Part shown: piece by piece, positions 1 through 8,477 of the stretch
How positions within the stretch are numbered: position 1 is the stretch's first letter
How the letters are laid out: each line of letters opens with the position of its first letter
Origin: Bdellovibrio sp. KM01
Lineage (GTDB): Bacteria; Bdellovibrionota; Bdellovibrionia; Bdellovibrionales; Bdellovibrionaceae
Length of the DNA stretch: 64,000 bases
Reading direction: 5' to 3'
Assembly: GCF_013752535.1 (NCBI RefSeq)
Contig: NZ_CP058348.1
Span: 1,488,001 to 1,552,000, forward strand
Made by a program: the position numbers and the translations under genes
The notes under the pieces: generated by a model
The model's input: only the letters and a program-made list of their open reading frames with translations
What the model was told of the DNA's origin: nothing
Databases searched by the model: none

Positions 1-716
1 CCGGTGGGACCGAGTCTTGCGATTGGGCGGAAATGCTTTTGCGTATGTACACGCGTTACGCGGATAAACACGGTTATAAAACTCAAGTGATCGAGATGAC
101 CGAGGGCGAGGGTGCTGGGATTAAATCCTGCACGCTTTTGATTGAAGGCCCGTATGCTTATGGATATTTAAAAGCGGAATCAGGCGTGCATCGTCTGGTG
201 CGAATTTCTCCATTTGATTCGAATGCTCGTCGTCACACATCGTTTTCGTCTGTGTTTGCGTGGGCGGAAGTTGATGACGATATCAATATCGAAATTCGTC
301 CAGAAGATTTGAAAGTAGATACCTATCGCTCCAGCGGCGCCGGTGGTCAGCACGTCAATAAAACGGACTCTGCAGTTCGTATGACCCACATCCCGACGGG
401 TGTGATCGTATCTTGCCAAATTGAACGTTCCCAAGTGCAAAATCGTGAAAAAGCTTTGAAGATGTTGAAAGCAAAACTTTACGAAATTGAACTTGAAAAA
501 CGCAATGCCGAAAAAGATGCGATGAACTCCTCTAAAAAAGCCAATGAATGGGGCTCGCAAATTCGTTCTTACGTGATGCACCCTTATCAAATGGTGAAAG
601 ATCACCGTACAGATTATGAAACCAATCAGGTCGATGACGTGATGGACGGTGATTTGGATGGCTTTATCATGGCTTACCTAAAAGAACAGGTGAACCAGGA
701 AGTGAAGCCCTCGTGA
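1..716 (+). CDS. prfB: Peptide chain release factor 2, 5' end missing
   Basis: RF2 recognises UGA and UAA stop codons in the ribosomal A site and triggers hydrolysis of the finished peptide. The reading frame is already open at base 3, where it encodes [12 protein letters not shown], so the gene starts upstream of the window and only its C-terminal two thirds are present. The catalytic GGQ loop lies at about 342-350 within [16 protein letters not shown], and the tripeptide region specific to RF2 fits the sequence just after [12 protein letters not shown]. Any programmed frameshift site of prfB would lie outside the window. The stop overlaps the GTG start of the next gene by 4 bases, so prfB is cotranscribed with the lipoprotein exporter. 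Identification is secure. Confidence 0.97.
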   Translation, partial: GGTESCDWAEMLLRMYTRYADKHGYKTQVIEMTEGEGAGIKSCTLLIEGPYAYGYLKAESGVHRLVRISPFDSNARRHTSFSSVFAWAEVDDDINIEIRPEDLKVDTYRSSGAGGQHVNKTDSAVRMTHIPTGVIVSCQIERSQVQNREKALKMLKAKLYEIELEKRNAEKDAMNSSKKANEWGSQIRSYVMHPYQMVKDHRTDYETNQVDDVMDGDLDGFIMAYLKEQVNQEVKPS

Positions 717-1945
717 ATAGAAACTCCCTGGTCTGGATTGCCTGGAAATTGCTGAATTCAAAAAGAACCTTGTTCGGGGGGGCTGCTCCCTTGGCATTAT
801 TTGGTTTGGTTTTGGGTGTGGCATCTTTGGTTGTGTCCATGGCCGTGATGAGTGGTTTTGAAACGACTTTGCAAAAAGCCATGACCGATGTTTCGGGTTA
901 TGTGCAAGTGGTAAAGCGTTCGCGCTTTCCGGATGACTGGCGTGAACTTGAAGAAAAAATCCGTAAAGCCGATCCCAAATTGGTGAGTGCTGCACGCTTT
1001 GTTTTCGTAGAAGGCATCATGGCCCACAACGGGCAAATTTCCGGTGTGCTTTTAGAGGGAATCGATAAAGACAGAGTGAACGAAACATTGAATCTGGGAA
1101 GCCGGGTGAAAGAGGGCTCTGCTGATTTGTCAGCACCATCCGACGTCCCCCTGGCTTTGATTGGTTCCGGCCTTGCTAAAAAAATGGGTCTTAACATTGG
1201 CGATCAATTTCGCGTGGTTTTACCCATTGCAGATTCCTCTGATCCATCAAGCTTTAACAGAAAAGTCGGGACATTTAAGCTGCAAGGTGTGGTGGAGCTA
1301 GGAAAATACGAGTGGAATGAACGCTTTATTATGATCGATCTGAAGGTCGCTCAGGATGTGGCTGCCATCGGTGATCGTTATACAGGCTTGATGTTGAAAT
1401 TTGATGACGCCGCCTATGCTCGCGAGGCGGGCTTTCGCATTAGTACGGCATTGGGCTCGCCGTATTGGGTTCGCGACTGGCGTGATTCGAATGAAAACCT
1501 TTTCGATGCAGTGGCGGTCGAAAGACCCGTCATTTTCTTTGTCGTTTCCATCATTATTTTCGTGGCAGCCTTTAATATCTCGTCCTCGTTATTTGTGAAT
1601 GTGATGCAAAGATTTAAAGACATCGCGATTTTAAAAACCGTGGGTGTCAGTCGTAAAGACGTGATTAAAATTTTCGCGGCCCAAGGACTTATCCTGGGGG
1701 CTGCGGGCTTGATCCTGGGTTTTATTTTGGGTTTGATATTGTGCGTACTCTTCAATTGGGCTCAAGGTCGCCTGGGTTTGATCTCCGGCGCGGTTTACCG
1801 AGTTGATTCTATCCAAGTTAATATCCGCTTTTTAGATACAATTGCTATTTGTGTCGCAACGATGTTGATTTGTTTTCTGGCGACACTGGCTCCGGCAAAA
1901 CGTGGGGCTGATCTCAATCCTATGGAAGGACTGCGAAATGAATAA
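713..1945 (+). CDS. lolC: LolC/LolE-type lipoprotein-releasing ABC permease (single-permease, LolF-like)
   Basis: This is the inner-membrane permease that extracts mature lipoproteins and passes them to the LolA carrier. The 410-residue protein has the family layout: one membrane helix near residues 25-47, a large periplasmic domain, then three C-terminal helices (about 270-292, 322-350 and 375-397) and the ending [17 protein letters not shown]. It starts with GTG, overlapping prfB by 4 bases, and its stop overlaps the lolD start by 8 bases. Only one permease gene accompanies lolD here. By knowledge of the family, such loci often build the exporter from a LolF homodimer rather than a LolC/LolE pair; a second permease elsewhere cannot be excluded. 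Confidence 0.9.
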   Translation: MNRNSLVWIAWKLLNSKRTLFGGAAPLALFGLVLGVASLVVSMAVMSGFETTLQKAMTDVSGYVQVVKRSRFPDDWRELEEKIRKADPKLVSAARFVFVEGIMAHNGQISGVLLEGIDKDRVNETLNLGSRVKEGSADLSAPSDVPLALIGSGLAKKMGLNIGDQFRVVLPIADSSDPSSFNRKVGTFKLQGVVELGKYEWNERFIMIDLKVAQDVAAIGDRYTGLMLKFDDAAYAREAGFRISTALGSPYWVRDWRDSNENLFDAVAVERPVIFFVVSIIIFVAAFNISSSLFVNVMQRFKDIAILKTVGVSRKDVIKIFAAQGLILGAAGLILGFILGLILCVLFNWAQGRLGLISGAVYRVDSIQVNIRFLDTIAICVATMLICFLATLAPAKRGADLNPMEGLRNE

Positions 1946-2621
1946 TCCAACCAGCCATTTTCTTTCCGTTCGCAATATTCACAAGTCATATCCCAGTGGT
2001 AATGGCGAATTAGAAATCCTTCGCGGTGTTAGCATGGACATTCATGGCGGTGAAGCTTTAGCGATCTTAGGTTCGTCCGGAGCGGGGAAAAGTACGCTTT
2101 TGCAGATCATGGGAACTCTGGATCGTCCGACGATGGGTGAGGTGACTTTTGAAGGTCGTAATTTGCTCGCGATGAATGATGAAGAGCTTTCAAAGTTTCG
2201 TAATGCAGAAATGGGCTTCGTTTTTCAATTCCATCACTTGTTAAGTGAATTCAATGCGGTGGAAAATGTGATGATTCCGTGCCGAGTGGCAGGCGAAGCA
2301 CCCAAGGCCGCGAAAGAAAAGGCTTTGCATTTGTTAGAGTTCATGGGGCTTGCGGATCGTGCTGAGCACTATCCGAATCAATTATCAGGTGGGGAGCTGC
2401 AGCGTGTGGCGATTGCTCGGGCCCTGGTTCGTCACCCTAAAATTCTGTTTGCGGATGAGCCGACGGGGAACTTGGATTCAAATACCAGCGGAAAAATTCA
2501 GGAATTGTTTTTCCGCTTGAAAGAAGAAATGAAATTGGCGTTGGTTATCGTGACTCATGATTTGACATTTGCGACACGCTTTCCAAAAGTCTACAGAATG
2601 AAAGACGGTCTTTGGGTCTAA
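1938..2621 (+). CDS. lolD: Lipoprotein-releasing ABC transporter ATPase LolD
   Basis: ATPase subunit of the Lol exporter, acting on the cytoplasmic face of the inner membrane. Visible motifs are Walker A GSSGAGKST (about residues 45-53), the ABC signature LSGGELQRVAIARAL, Walker B ILFADEPTGNLD and the switch histidine in VTHD. I chose ATG 1938 (MNNPTSHF) over the in-frame ATG at 1902, because 1902 lies well inside the permease gene and 1938 gives the usual length of about 227 residues and an 8-base overlap. The gene ends 12 bases before the stop of the converging protease gene. Confidence 0.94.
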   Translation: MNNPTSHFLSVRNIHKSYPSGNGELEILRGVSMDIHGGEALAILGSSGAGKSTLLQIMGTLDRPTMGEVTFEGRNLLAMNDEELSKFRNAEMGFVFQFHHLLSEFNAVENVMIPCRVAGEAPKAAKEKALHLLEFMGLADRAEHYPNQLSGGELQRVAIARALVRHPKILFADEPTGNLDSNTSGKIQELFFRLKEEMKLALVIVTHDLTFATRFPKVYRMKDGLWV

Positions 2622-2633
2622 AGGAAACGGCGC

Positions 2634-3446
2634 TTATCGATTTAAAAGCGGCTTGTTTTTTTCGATCCAAGGAATAAAATCTGGAACATACATCGCTTTC
2701 ACGATGCCGTGACAAAATGTCATCGCATCGGGACCAAAAGTGGTGGAGATCACGGCTGCTAATTGAACCTGCTTGTTTACTTCGTAAAACACCGGTCCAC
2801 CGGAATCACCTTCGCAAGCGCCCTTAACGTCACCATTGGTTAAATACATCGCGCCCTTTTCGCCTTTGTAGTTCACTAAAACATCTTTGATGCTTTTTGT
2901 GGTAAAGCGCAGATAGCTGGAATCGCGGGATGTCTCACTTGTTCGGCCGTAACCTGCCAATGTGACTTCCTGACTCGAAAGTTTTGCTTTGCCATCATAC
3001 AATGGAATCGGTTCATAATCGCCGGGGACGGGTCTTTCCAATTTCAACAGAGCGACGTCATTGAATTGTTTATTTCCCTCGTCGACATAGTCTTCATGGG
3101 TGATCCACTTCGTAACTAAAATGGAATCTCTGACGCGGTCATAGCCTGATTCTGGAGACATATCGATATGTGGAATGACGTAGTATTTGACGATTGCGGG
3201 ATTGATACAATGAGCAGCGGTGAGGATAACGTCTTTGTCGATAACGATGCCCGTGCAATATCCTCTGCCACCCATTTGAGTTGTGCCTAAAATTAGGACA
3301 ACTTTCTTTGCCAGCAAGTGATCAGCTGAGACCTCAGTTCCGCCTACAATGTTTGGATAGCGATCGATGTTTTTAAGAGACACTGAGCTGCAGGCCCCAA
3401 GACATGCAAAGAAAACTAATGCTGATAGTCGTGCCATAAATGTCAT
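2634..3446 (-). CDS. Trypsin-like (S1) serine protease, predicted lipoprotein
   Basis: A secreted chymotrypsin-fold protease. The N-terminus is a hydrophobic signal ending in the lipobox LGAC, so the protein is probably lipid-anchored. An IVGG sequence at about residue 34 marks the usual activation cleavage point. The catalytic triad is visible: His in TAAHC, Asp in NDVALLKL and Ser in GDSGGP. Paired cysteines fit disulphides. ATG 3446 is preceded by AGGTGA; a TTG directly upstream and an ATG at 3437 are alternatives. In a predator such proteases are often linked to prey digestion or envelope work, but nothing here shows the substrate. It is transcribed divergently from bamA and convergently with lolD. 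Confidence 0.9.
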   Translation of the reverse strand: MTFMARLSALVFFACLGACSSVSLKNIDRYPNIVGGTEVSADHLLAKKVVLILGTTQMGGRGYCTGIVIDKDVILTAAHCINPAIVKYYVIPHIDMSPESGYDRVRDSILVTKWITHEDYVDEGNKQFNDVALLKLERPVPGDYEPIPLYDGKAKLSSQEVTLAGYGRTSETSRDSSYLRFTTKSIKDVLVNYKGEKGAMYLTNGDVKGACEGDSGGPVFYEVNKQVQLAAVISTTFGPDAMTFCHGIVKAMYVPDFIPWIEKNKPLLNR

Positions 3447-3706
3447 CAAATCACCTCTGACGGATTAACTTTTTATCGGTATAAGAGGCGGTGTTTTGAA
3501 GTGATTAATTGTCCTCAAGTCAGTTAGCGTTAATTAGCTTCAAGATCTCGACCACTGTGCCGCCGCTAGTCACTCGGTCGCTTTTTTATGTACTAGACTT
3601 CGGTCGTGGGCTACGATTTTCGAGTTTAAAAGGTAACTATCGAGAAATCTTTGAGATTTTTGAAAATTGAGACCGTGAAAGGTCCCTCTCGGTTGGAGAT
3701 TCGAAC
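3447..3706 (+). other. Divergent intergenic region with a hairpin and U-run upstream of bamA
   Basis: This 260-base gap holds the promoters of the protease (leftward) and of bamA (rightward), which I cannot place precisely. At 3549-3580 CGACC and GGTCG can pair around an interrupted GTG/CAC inner stem, followed by six T at 3582-3587. This looks like a weak intrinsic terminator reading rightwards, although no rightward gene precedes it. It could end a small RNA or attenuate the bamA leader. The bamA ribosome site GGAGA lies at 3695-3699. Confidence 0.35.
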
Positions 3707-6106
3707 TTGATTAAGCTTCTGTGTACTTTGTTATTAGTTACTGCCACATCGACTGCGATGGCGGCTCCCAAGAAAAAAACTCCCAAGAAGAATGGGCCGA
3801 CGGCGTCTGCGCCAGCTCAACCCGCGTCTTCTGGTATCACGATTAAATCCATCGAAGTAGCGGGCAATCGCAAAATCGAAAAAGATGCCATTCTGACTAA
3901 GATCGCTTCAAAAGCGGGAGCGGAATATAGCGCGGCAACTGTTCGTGCAGATGTAGAAGCTCTTTTCAAACTTGGTTTTTTCAATAACATCGAAGTTGAT
4001 CGTCAAGTCACAGGCAAAGAAGCCGTGTTGACGTATAAAGTTTTGGAAAAACCATCCATCACTGAAATCACTTACGAAGGTAACAGTGAAATCAAATCCG
4101 AAGATATCGCAGATGCCACAGGTATCAAAGCATACCAGCTGTTAAACATGTCTAAAGTAAAAGAAGCCGTCGAGAAAGTTCAAAAACTTTACGAAGACAA
4201 AGGTTTCTTCCTGGCTCGTGTGGAAGCCGAAGTTCAAAACATCACTCAAGATGAAACAGTGCGCCTGGTTTTCAAAATTCGTGAAAATGACAAGGTAAAA
4301 GTTCGCAAGGTGACATTCCTTGGAGCTAAAAATCTGACAGAGGCCGAGCTTAAAAGCAAAATGATCACTCAAGAGGGTGGTTTCTTCTCGGCGATGTCGG
4401 GCTCGGGTCAATATAAGCAAGAAGCTTTCGACCGTGACGTTCAGATCATTCGTTTCATGTACTACAACCAAGGTTACGTACAGGCGAAAGTCGATCGTCC
4501 CCAAGTGACAGTGACTCCGGATAAGAAAAATATCTATATCACTTTCCACGTGGAAGAGGGTGAACAGTATTCCGTCGGTGATGTTGATTTCGCGGGCGAC
4601 TTGTTGTTCCCTAAAGCTGAACTTTTCGAAGCCATCAAGATCGATAAAAACGGCGTTTTCTCTTATGAAGTTTTGCAAAAAGACATCAGCGAGTTGACGG
4701 CGAAATACGGTGACTTGGGTTACGCTTTTGCCAACGTCATCCCGCGCACGCGGGCTAATGATAAAGAACGCAAGATGGACTTGGTCTTCGAGTTCGACAA
4801 AGGCTCCAAAGTTTACTTCGGTAAAATCAACGTTGTTGGGAACTCCAAAACCCGTGACAAGGTGGTTCGTCGTGAGTTGAAAGTTCACGAGGGTGAGCTT
4901 TACAACGAAACTCGTCGTCGTCAGTCCTTGGAAAATATCCAACGTCTGGGCTTCTTTGAGGATGTGAACTTTAAAACATCTGTGGATCCAGAAAAAACAG
5001 ACGTGATGAATGTCGATATCGCCGTTAAAGAACGTAATACAGGACAAATTCAATTGGGTGCTGGTTACGGAACGTCTCAAGGTTTCACGTTGCAAGGTTC
5101 GGTTCAGCAATCGAATTTCTTGGGCCGTGGTCAAAACTTGGGTGCGAATGTTAACTTAAGCGGAACGGGCAGCTACTATAGCTTGTCTTTCACAGAACCC
5201 TACTTCAATGACACTGAATGGTCTTTGGGTGGCGATCTCTATCGAAGCCAAAATACGGGTCGTGTGGACTACGATGAGGCTCACACGGGTATGTCGCTTC
5301 GTATGGGACATCCCATTGCGGAATTCACTCGTGGCTTCTTGCGCGCAAAATACGATAAGTCAGAATTGACGGAACGTAAGGATTCAACTGGTAAAGTGAT
5401 CACGGACGAAGACTTGTTCCCATTGGCGACAGCCTCGGGTGAAACGATTTCTTTGACGGGGACTTTGGAATACGACACACGTAATGACCGATTCTCTCCA
5501 ACAAAAGGTATCTTTGCTTCGGCATCTTATGAATATGCGGGTTTCGGTCAGCTGAAGTACAACCGTGCCAGCACAAGATTCAACTATTTCAAAAACATCT
5601 TCTGGGATGTGGTTTGGAGAAATGATCTTCAGTACGCACGTATCGATGGAATTGATGGTCAGGATGTTCCTTTCAATGAATTGTACTTATTGGGTGGACC
5701 GTACTCACTACGTGGTTTCCGTTCTTACCGTGTTGGTAAAATGAAAAGATCTCAAAAAATCTATAACGATTTAACGAATCCGGCTGTGACTAATCCGCCA
5801 CTATCTGCTGAACAAGCCGAAATTCAGGCGATGCGTTTCTATGGTGGTACTCAGCAGGCAATGGCTCGTACTGAATTGCAGTTCCCTTTGGTGAAAGATG
5901 CTGGCATCATGGGTGCAGGATTCTTTGACGTGGGTGCCGCTGATGACGTCTTGACCAGTGACAGCTGGTTTGCAGACGTGGGCTTCGGTCTTCGTTGGTA
6001 TTCACCGATCGGGGTGTTGAGATTCGAGTGGGGCTTCCCGCTGAACCGCGATCCGAATTACCACGACGCTTCGGTGTTCGAGTTCTCGATTGGTCCAAGT
6101 TTCTAA
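3707..6106 (+). CDS. bamA: Outer membrane protein assembly factor BamA
   Basis: Central subunit of the BAM complex, which folds beta-barrel proteins into the outer membrane. The 799-residue protein has a signal peptide ending near AMA, a Lys/Pro/Ala-rich linker, five POTRA domains (from about residue 44 to 440) and a C-terminal barrel starting near TGQIQLGAGYG. The conserved RGF motif of the barrel is in SLRGFRSYRVG near residue 668, and the chain ends in phenylalanine, as typical barrels do. The start is TTG 3707, with GGAGA six bases upstream and a signal peptide beginning right there. The Skp-like chaperone gene follows, matching the usual bamA-skp-lpx order. Confidence 0.96.
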   Translation: MIKLLCTLLLVTATSTAMAAPKKKTPKKNGPTASAPAQPASSGITIKSIEVAGNRKIEKDAILTKIASKAGAEYSAATVRADVEALFKLGFFNNIEVDRQVTGKEAVLTYKVLEKPSITEITYEGNSEIKSEDIADATGIKAYQLLNMSKVKEAVEKVQKLYEDKGFFLARVEAEVQNITQDETVRLVFKIRENDKVKVRKVTFLGAKNLTEAELKSKMITQEGGFFSAMSGSGQYKQEAFDRDVQIIRFMYYNQGYVQAKVDRPQVTVTPDKKNIYITFHVEEGEQYSVGDVDFAGDLLFPKAELFEAIKIDKNGVFSYEVLQKDISELTAKYGDLGYAFANVIPRTRANDKERKMDLVFEFDKGSKVYFGKINVVGNSKTRDKVVRRELKVHEGELYNETRRRQSLENIQRLGFFEDVNFKTSVDPEKTDVMNVDIAVKERNTGQIQLGAGYGTSQGFTLQGSVQQSNFLGRGQNLGANVNLSGTGSYYSLSFTEPYFNDTEWSLGGDLYRSQNTGRVDYDEAHTGMSLRMGHPIAEFTRGFLRAKYDKSELTERKDSTGKVITDEDLFPLATASGETISLTGTLEYDTRNDRFSPTKGIFASASYEYAGFGQLKYNRASTRFNYFKNIFWDVVWRNDLQYARIDGIDGQDVPFNELYLLGGPYSLRGFRSYRVGKMKRSQKIYNDLTNPAVTNPPLSAEQAEIQAMRFYGGTQQAMARTELQFPLVKDAGIMGAGFFDVGAADDVLTSDSWFADVGFGLRWYSPIGVLRFEWGFPLNRDPNYHDASVFEFSIGPSF

Positions 6107-6146
6107 TTTGATTTTGAATGTTTAAAATTTTATGGAGGAATTTTTT

Positions 6147-6653
6147 ATGAGAAAAATGATTATCGCAGCGACTGTGTTCATGATGACAGTGGCGGCTCAA
6201 GCGGCTGAAAACAGCAAAGTAGGCTTCGTAGACATGCAGAAAGCTATCCAAGCAACTTCTGCAGGTAAAAAAGCCAAAGCTGAACTTGAATCTGAGTTCA
6301 ACAAAAAGAAAAAAGATCTTGAGAAAAAAGAAGCTGATCTGAAAAAGATGGGTGAAGATCTTGAAAAGAAAAAATCAGTTCTTTCTGAAGATGCTCTTGG
6401 TAAAAAACAAGCAGAATTTCAGGAAGAAATGATCAAGTACCGTGATATCGTAGGCAAAAGCCAGATGGAAATTCAAAAGAAAGAGCGCGAGCTAACGGCT
6501 CCAATTTTGACTAAAATGAAAACAGTTATTGGAAAATTGGCAAAGGACAAAGGTTACACTTTGGTTCTTGAGAACAACCAAGGTGTTTTGTACTCCACTC
6601 CGGACTCTGACCTTACAGACGAAGTGATTAAGGCCTACGAGAAAGAAAAATAG
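6147..6653 (+). CDS. skp: Periplasmic chaperone of the OmpH/Skp family
   Basis: Skp-type trimeric chaperones hold unfolded outer-membrane proteins in the periplasm on their way to BamA. The 168-residue protein has a signal peptide ending at about AQA, a first strand KVGFVDMQKAIQ typical of the family, a long Lys/Glu-rich coiled coil (about residues 40-110) and a C-terminal strand. ATG 6147 is chosen because GGAGG lies at 6135-6139; the in-frame ATG at 6132 contains that ribosome site. The gene lies 40 bases after bamA and before a strong terminator. Confidence 0.93.
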   Translation: MRKMIIAATVFMMTVAAQAAENSKVGFVDMQKAIQATSAGKKAKAELESEFNKKKKDLEKKEADLKKMGEDLEKKKSVLSEDALGKKQAEFQEEMIKYRDIVGKSQMEIQKKERELTAPILTKMKTVIGKLAKDKGYTLVLENNQGVLYSTPDSDLTDEVIKAYEKEK

Positions 6654-6666
6654 TTTTGAAAAACTC

Positions 6667-6692
6667 AAAGGGCCCTCAACGGGGCCCTTTTT
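6667..6692 (+). terminator. Intrinsic terminator after the Skp gene
   Basis: AAAGGGCCC pairs perfectly with GGGCCCTTT around a six-base loop and runs into five T. It separates bamA-skp from the lpxA operon. Confidence 0.9.
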
Positions 6693-6733
6693 AAATTCAA
6701 GCATAGCAAAGTTGCATTTAGGATACAGTTTAC

Positions 6734-7558
6734 ATGGCAAATTATAAAGTACACCCTACAAGCGTCCTTTCCCCAGATGTTGAGTTAGCCGATGATGTTG
6801 AAATCGGACCTTACTGCCTTATTCAAGGTAAAGTAAAAATCGGAAAGGGTACCTATGTAGAAGGTCACGTCACTTTGGGATCTCGTTACGGGATTTTGGA
6901 AATCGGCGAGAACAATCATTTCTGTCCAGGTGCCGTTATCGGTGGTGCTCCTCAAGACGTTTCTTATAAAAATGAACCGACATATCTTATCATTGGGAAC
7001 AACAATATGTTCCGTGAATTCACGACTGTGAATTTGGCGACCTCTAAAGGTGATAAGAAAACTGAAATCGGTAACAACTGTTACTTTATGGCGTACACTC
7101 ACGTGGGTCATGATTGCAAGTTGGGCAATAATGTCATCATGGCGAATAACACTCATTTGGGTGGCCACTGTGAAATTGCTGACGGCGTTTTCATCGGTGG
7201 TATGAGCGCTCTTAATCAATTTACTAAAGTCGGCAAAATGGCCTTCATCGCAGGCAGCAGTATCGTCAACAAAGACATTCTGCCGTTCTGTCGTGCTCAA
7301 GGGACTTATGCGACGATTCGTGCGACCAACAAAATTGGTTTGGCACGTAAAGGTTACGACCGTGCCGAAATCACCAACGTGCATAAAGCGATTCGTATCT
7401 TGATCATGGGTTCCCACACTGTGGAAGAAGGCATTCAACGTATTCAGGAAGAATGCACGATGAGCCCGAACATTGAATATTTCATTAACTTTATCCGTTC
7501 TTCTAAACGCGGTATCGCGGTGAACAGAACTCCTAAAGGCTGGCAAGAAGATGAGTAA
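6734..7558 (+). CDS. lpxA: UDP-N-acetylglucosamine acyltransferase LpxA
   Basis: First acyltransferase of lipid A synthesis, moving an acyl chain from acyl carrier protein to position 3 of the UDP-sugar. The 274-residue chain is a left-handed beta helix built of hexapeptide repeats, with the C-terminal helical part ending IEYFINFIRSSKRGIA. The catalytic histidine is present in THVGHDC. Aligned by eye with the E. coli enzyme, the later VHQF motif reads LNQF here, so that active-site histidine is replaced by Asn. The next gene is a dehydrogenase of the kind that makes a 3-amino sugar, so the acceptor may be UDP-GlcNAc3N, giving an amide-linked chain. The 3' end overlaps that gene by 8 bases. 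Confidence 0.95.
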   Translation: MANYKVHPTSVLSPDVELADDVEIGPYCLIQGKVKIGKGTYVEGHVTLGSRYGILEIGENNHFCPGAVIGGAPQDVSYKNEPTYLIIGNNNMFREFTTVNLATSKGDKKTEIGNNCYFMAYTHVGHDCKLGNNVIMANNTHLGGHCEIADGVFIGGMSALNQFTKVGKMAFIAGSSIVNKDILPFCRAQGTYATIRATNKIGLARKGYDRAEITNVHKAIRILIMGSHTVEEGIQRIQEECTMSPNIEYFINFIRSSKRGIAVNRTPKGWQEDE

Positions 7559-8477
7559 GAAATTGCGTGGCGCCGTAGTGGGCGTGGGTTACCTGGGTAA
7601 CTTTCATGCTCAAAAATACAAAAATAATCCCCATGTTGAACTGGTGGGAGTTTGTGATCATTTCCCGGCGCAAGCTGATAAAATCGCAGCAGAACTTGGT
7701 GTACAAAGTTTCCACCGTCCTCAGGACCTTATCGGTCAAGTGGACCTGGTGACGATTGCAGCCAGCACTCAAAGCCACTATGAAGTGGCCAAATTGTTTT
7801 TGCAAAACGGTATTCACGTCAATGTTGAAAAGCCAATCACGGCGACGGTTCCTCAAGCTGAAGAATTGTTGACCTTGGCTGAAAAACACAAAGTGAAATT
7901 GGCTGTGGGGCATATCGAAAGATTCAACCCGTCAGTGAATGAACTTAAAAAGCATATGAAGAATGTCAGCACGATTGAGCTGATCAGAACGGCTCCTTAC
8001 AAAGCGCGCGGTGCTGATGTCAGCGTTCTTCATGATCTGGCCATTCACGATATGGATTTGCTGTTCTGGTTGACGGGCAGTGAAATCGAATCCTTCGTGG
8101 CTTCTGGTTCGAAACTGGTTTCTCCGGAACTGGACACAGCTTCGATTTCTTTCAAAATGAAAAATGGTATTCACGCGATTATCACGGTCAGCCGTATTGC
8201 GCCGGTGGCTCAACGCTCGGTTCGCGTCGTTCAAGACGACTGCACTCTGTTTGCGAACACTGGCATCCATGAACTTGAAAAAGTTGAAAAGGGTCCTGGC
8301 GGCGATGAGCTGACGAAAGTGACAAAGTGGACTGTTGAAAAAGCCGATGCTCTTCAGAAAGAAACTGACGCTTTCGTCGACGCTGTTTTGAACGATAAAG
8401 CTCCTGTAGTGACAGGACTTGATGGTTTGAAAGCCTTGCGTGCGATTGAAGACATTCAAAAAATGATTGGTAAATAA
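7551..8477 (+). CDS. Gfo/Idh/MocA-family dehydrogenase, probable UDP-GlcNAc 3-dehydrogenase (GnnA-like)
   Basis: NAD(P)-dependent sugar dehydrogenase. The N-terminal Rossmann domain begins GAVVGVGYLGNFHAQKY and is followed by the family motif VEKPIT and the histidine-bearing stretch HDLAIHDMDLLFWL. It sits between lpxA and lpxB with overlapping or abutting ends. In Acidithiobacillus the gene in this position, gnnA, oxidises UDP-GlcNAc at C3 so that the aminotransferase GnnB can make UDP-GlcNAc3N. Bdellovibrio lipid A is known to be built on diamino-glucose, which fits. No gnnB is present in the window, so the aminotransferase would have to be encoded elsewhere. The family call is firm; the substrate is inferred from context. 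Confidence 0.85.
   Translation: MSKKLRGAVVGVGYLGNFHAQKYKNNPHVELVGVCDHFPAQADKIAAELGVQSFHRPQDLIGQVDLVTIAASTQSHYEVAKLFLQNGIHVNVEKPITATVPQAEELLTLAEKHKVKLAVGHIERFNPSVNELKKHMKNVSTIELIRTAPYKARGADVSVLHDLAIHDMDLLFWLTGSEIESFVASGSKLVSPELDTASISFKMKNGIHAIITVSRIAPVAQRSVRVVQDDCTLFANTGIHELEKVEKGPGGDELTKVTKWTVEKADALQKETDAFVDAVLNDKAPVVTGLDGLKALRAIEDIQKMIGK

Noticed and set aside
4142..5134. A 330-residue open frame on the minus strand
   Set aside because: It is antisense to bamA, whose identity is secure, and its composition (Phe/Thr/His-rich) is that of a shadow frame.
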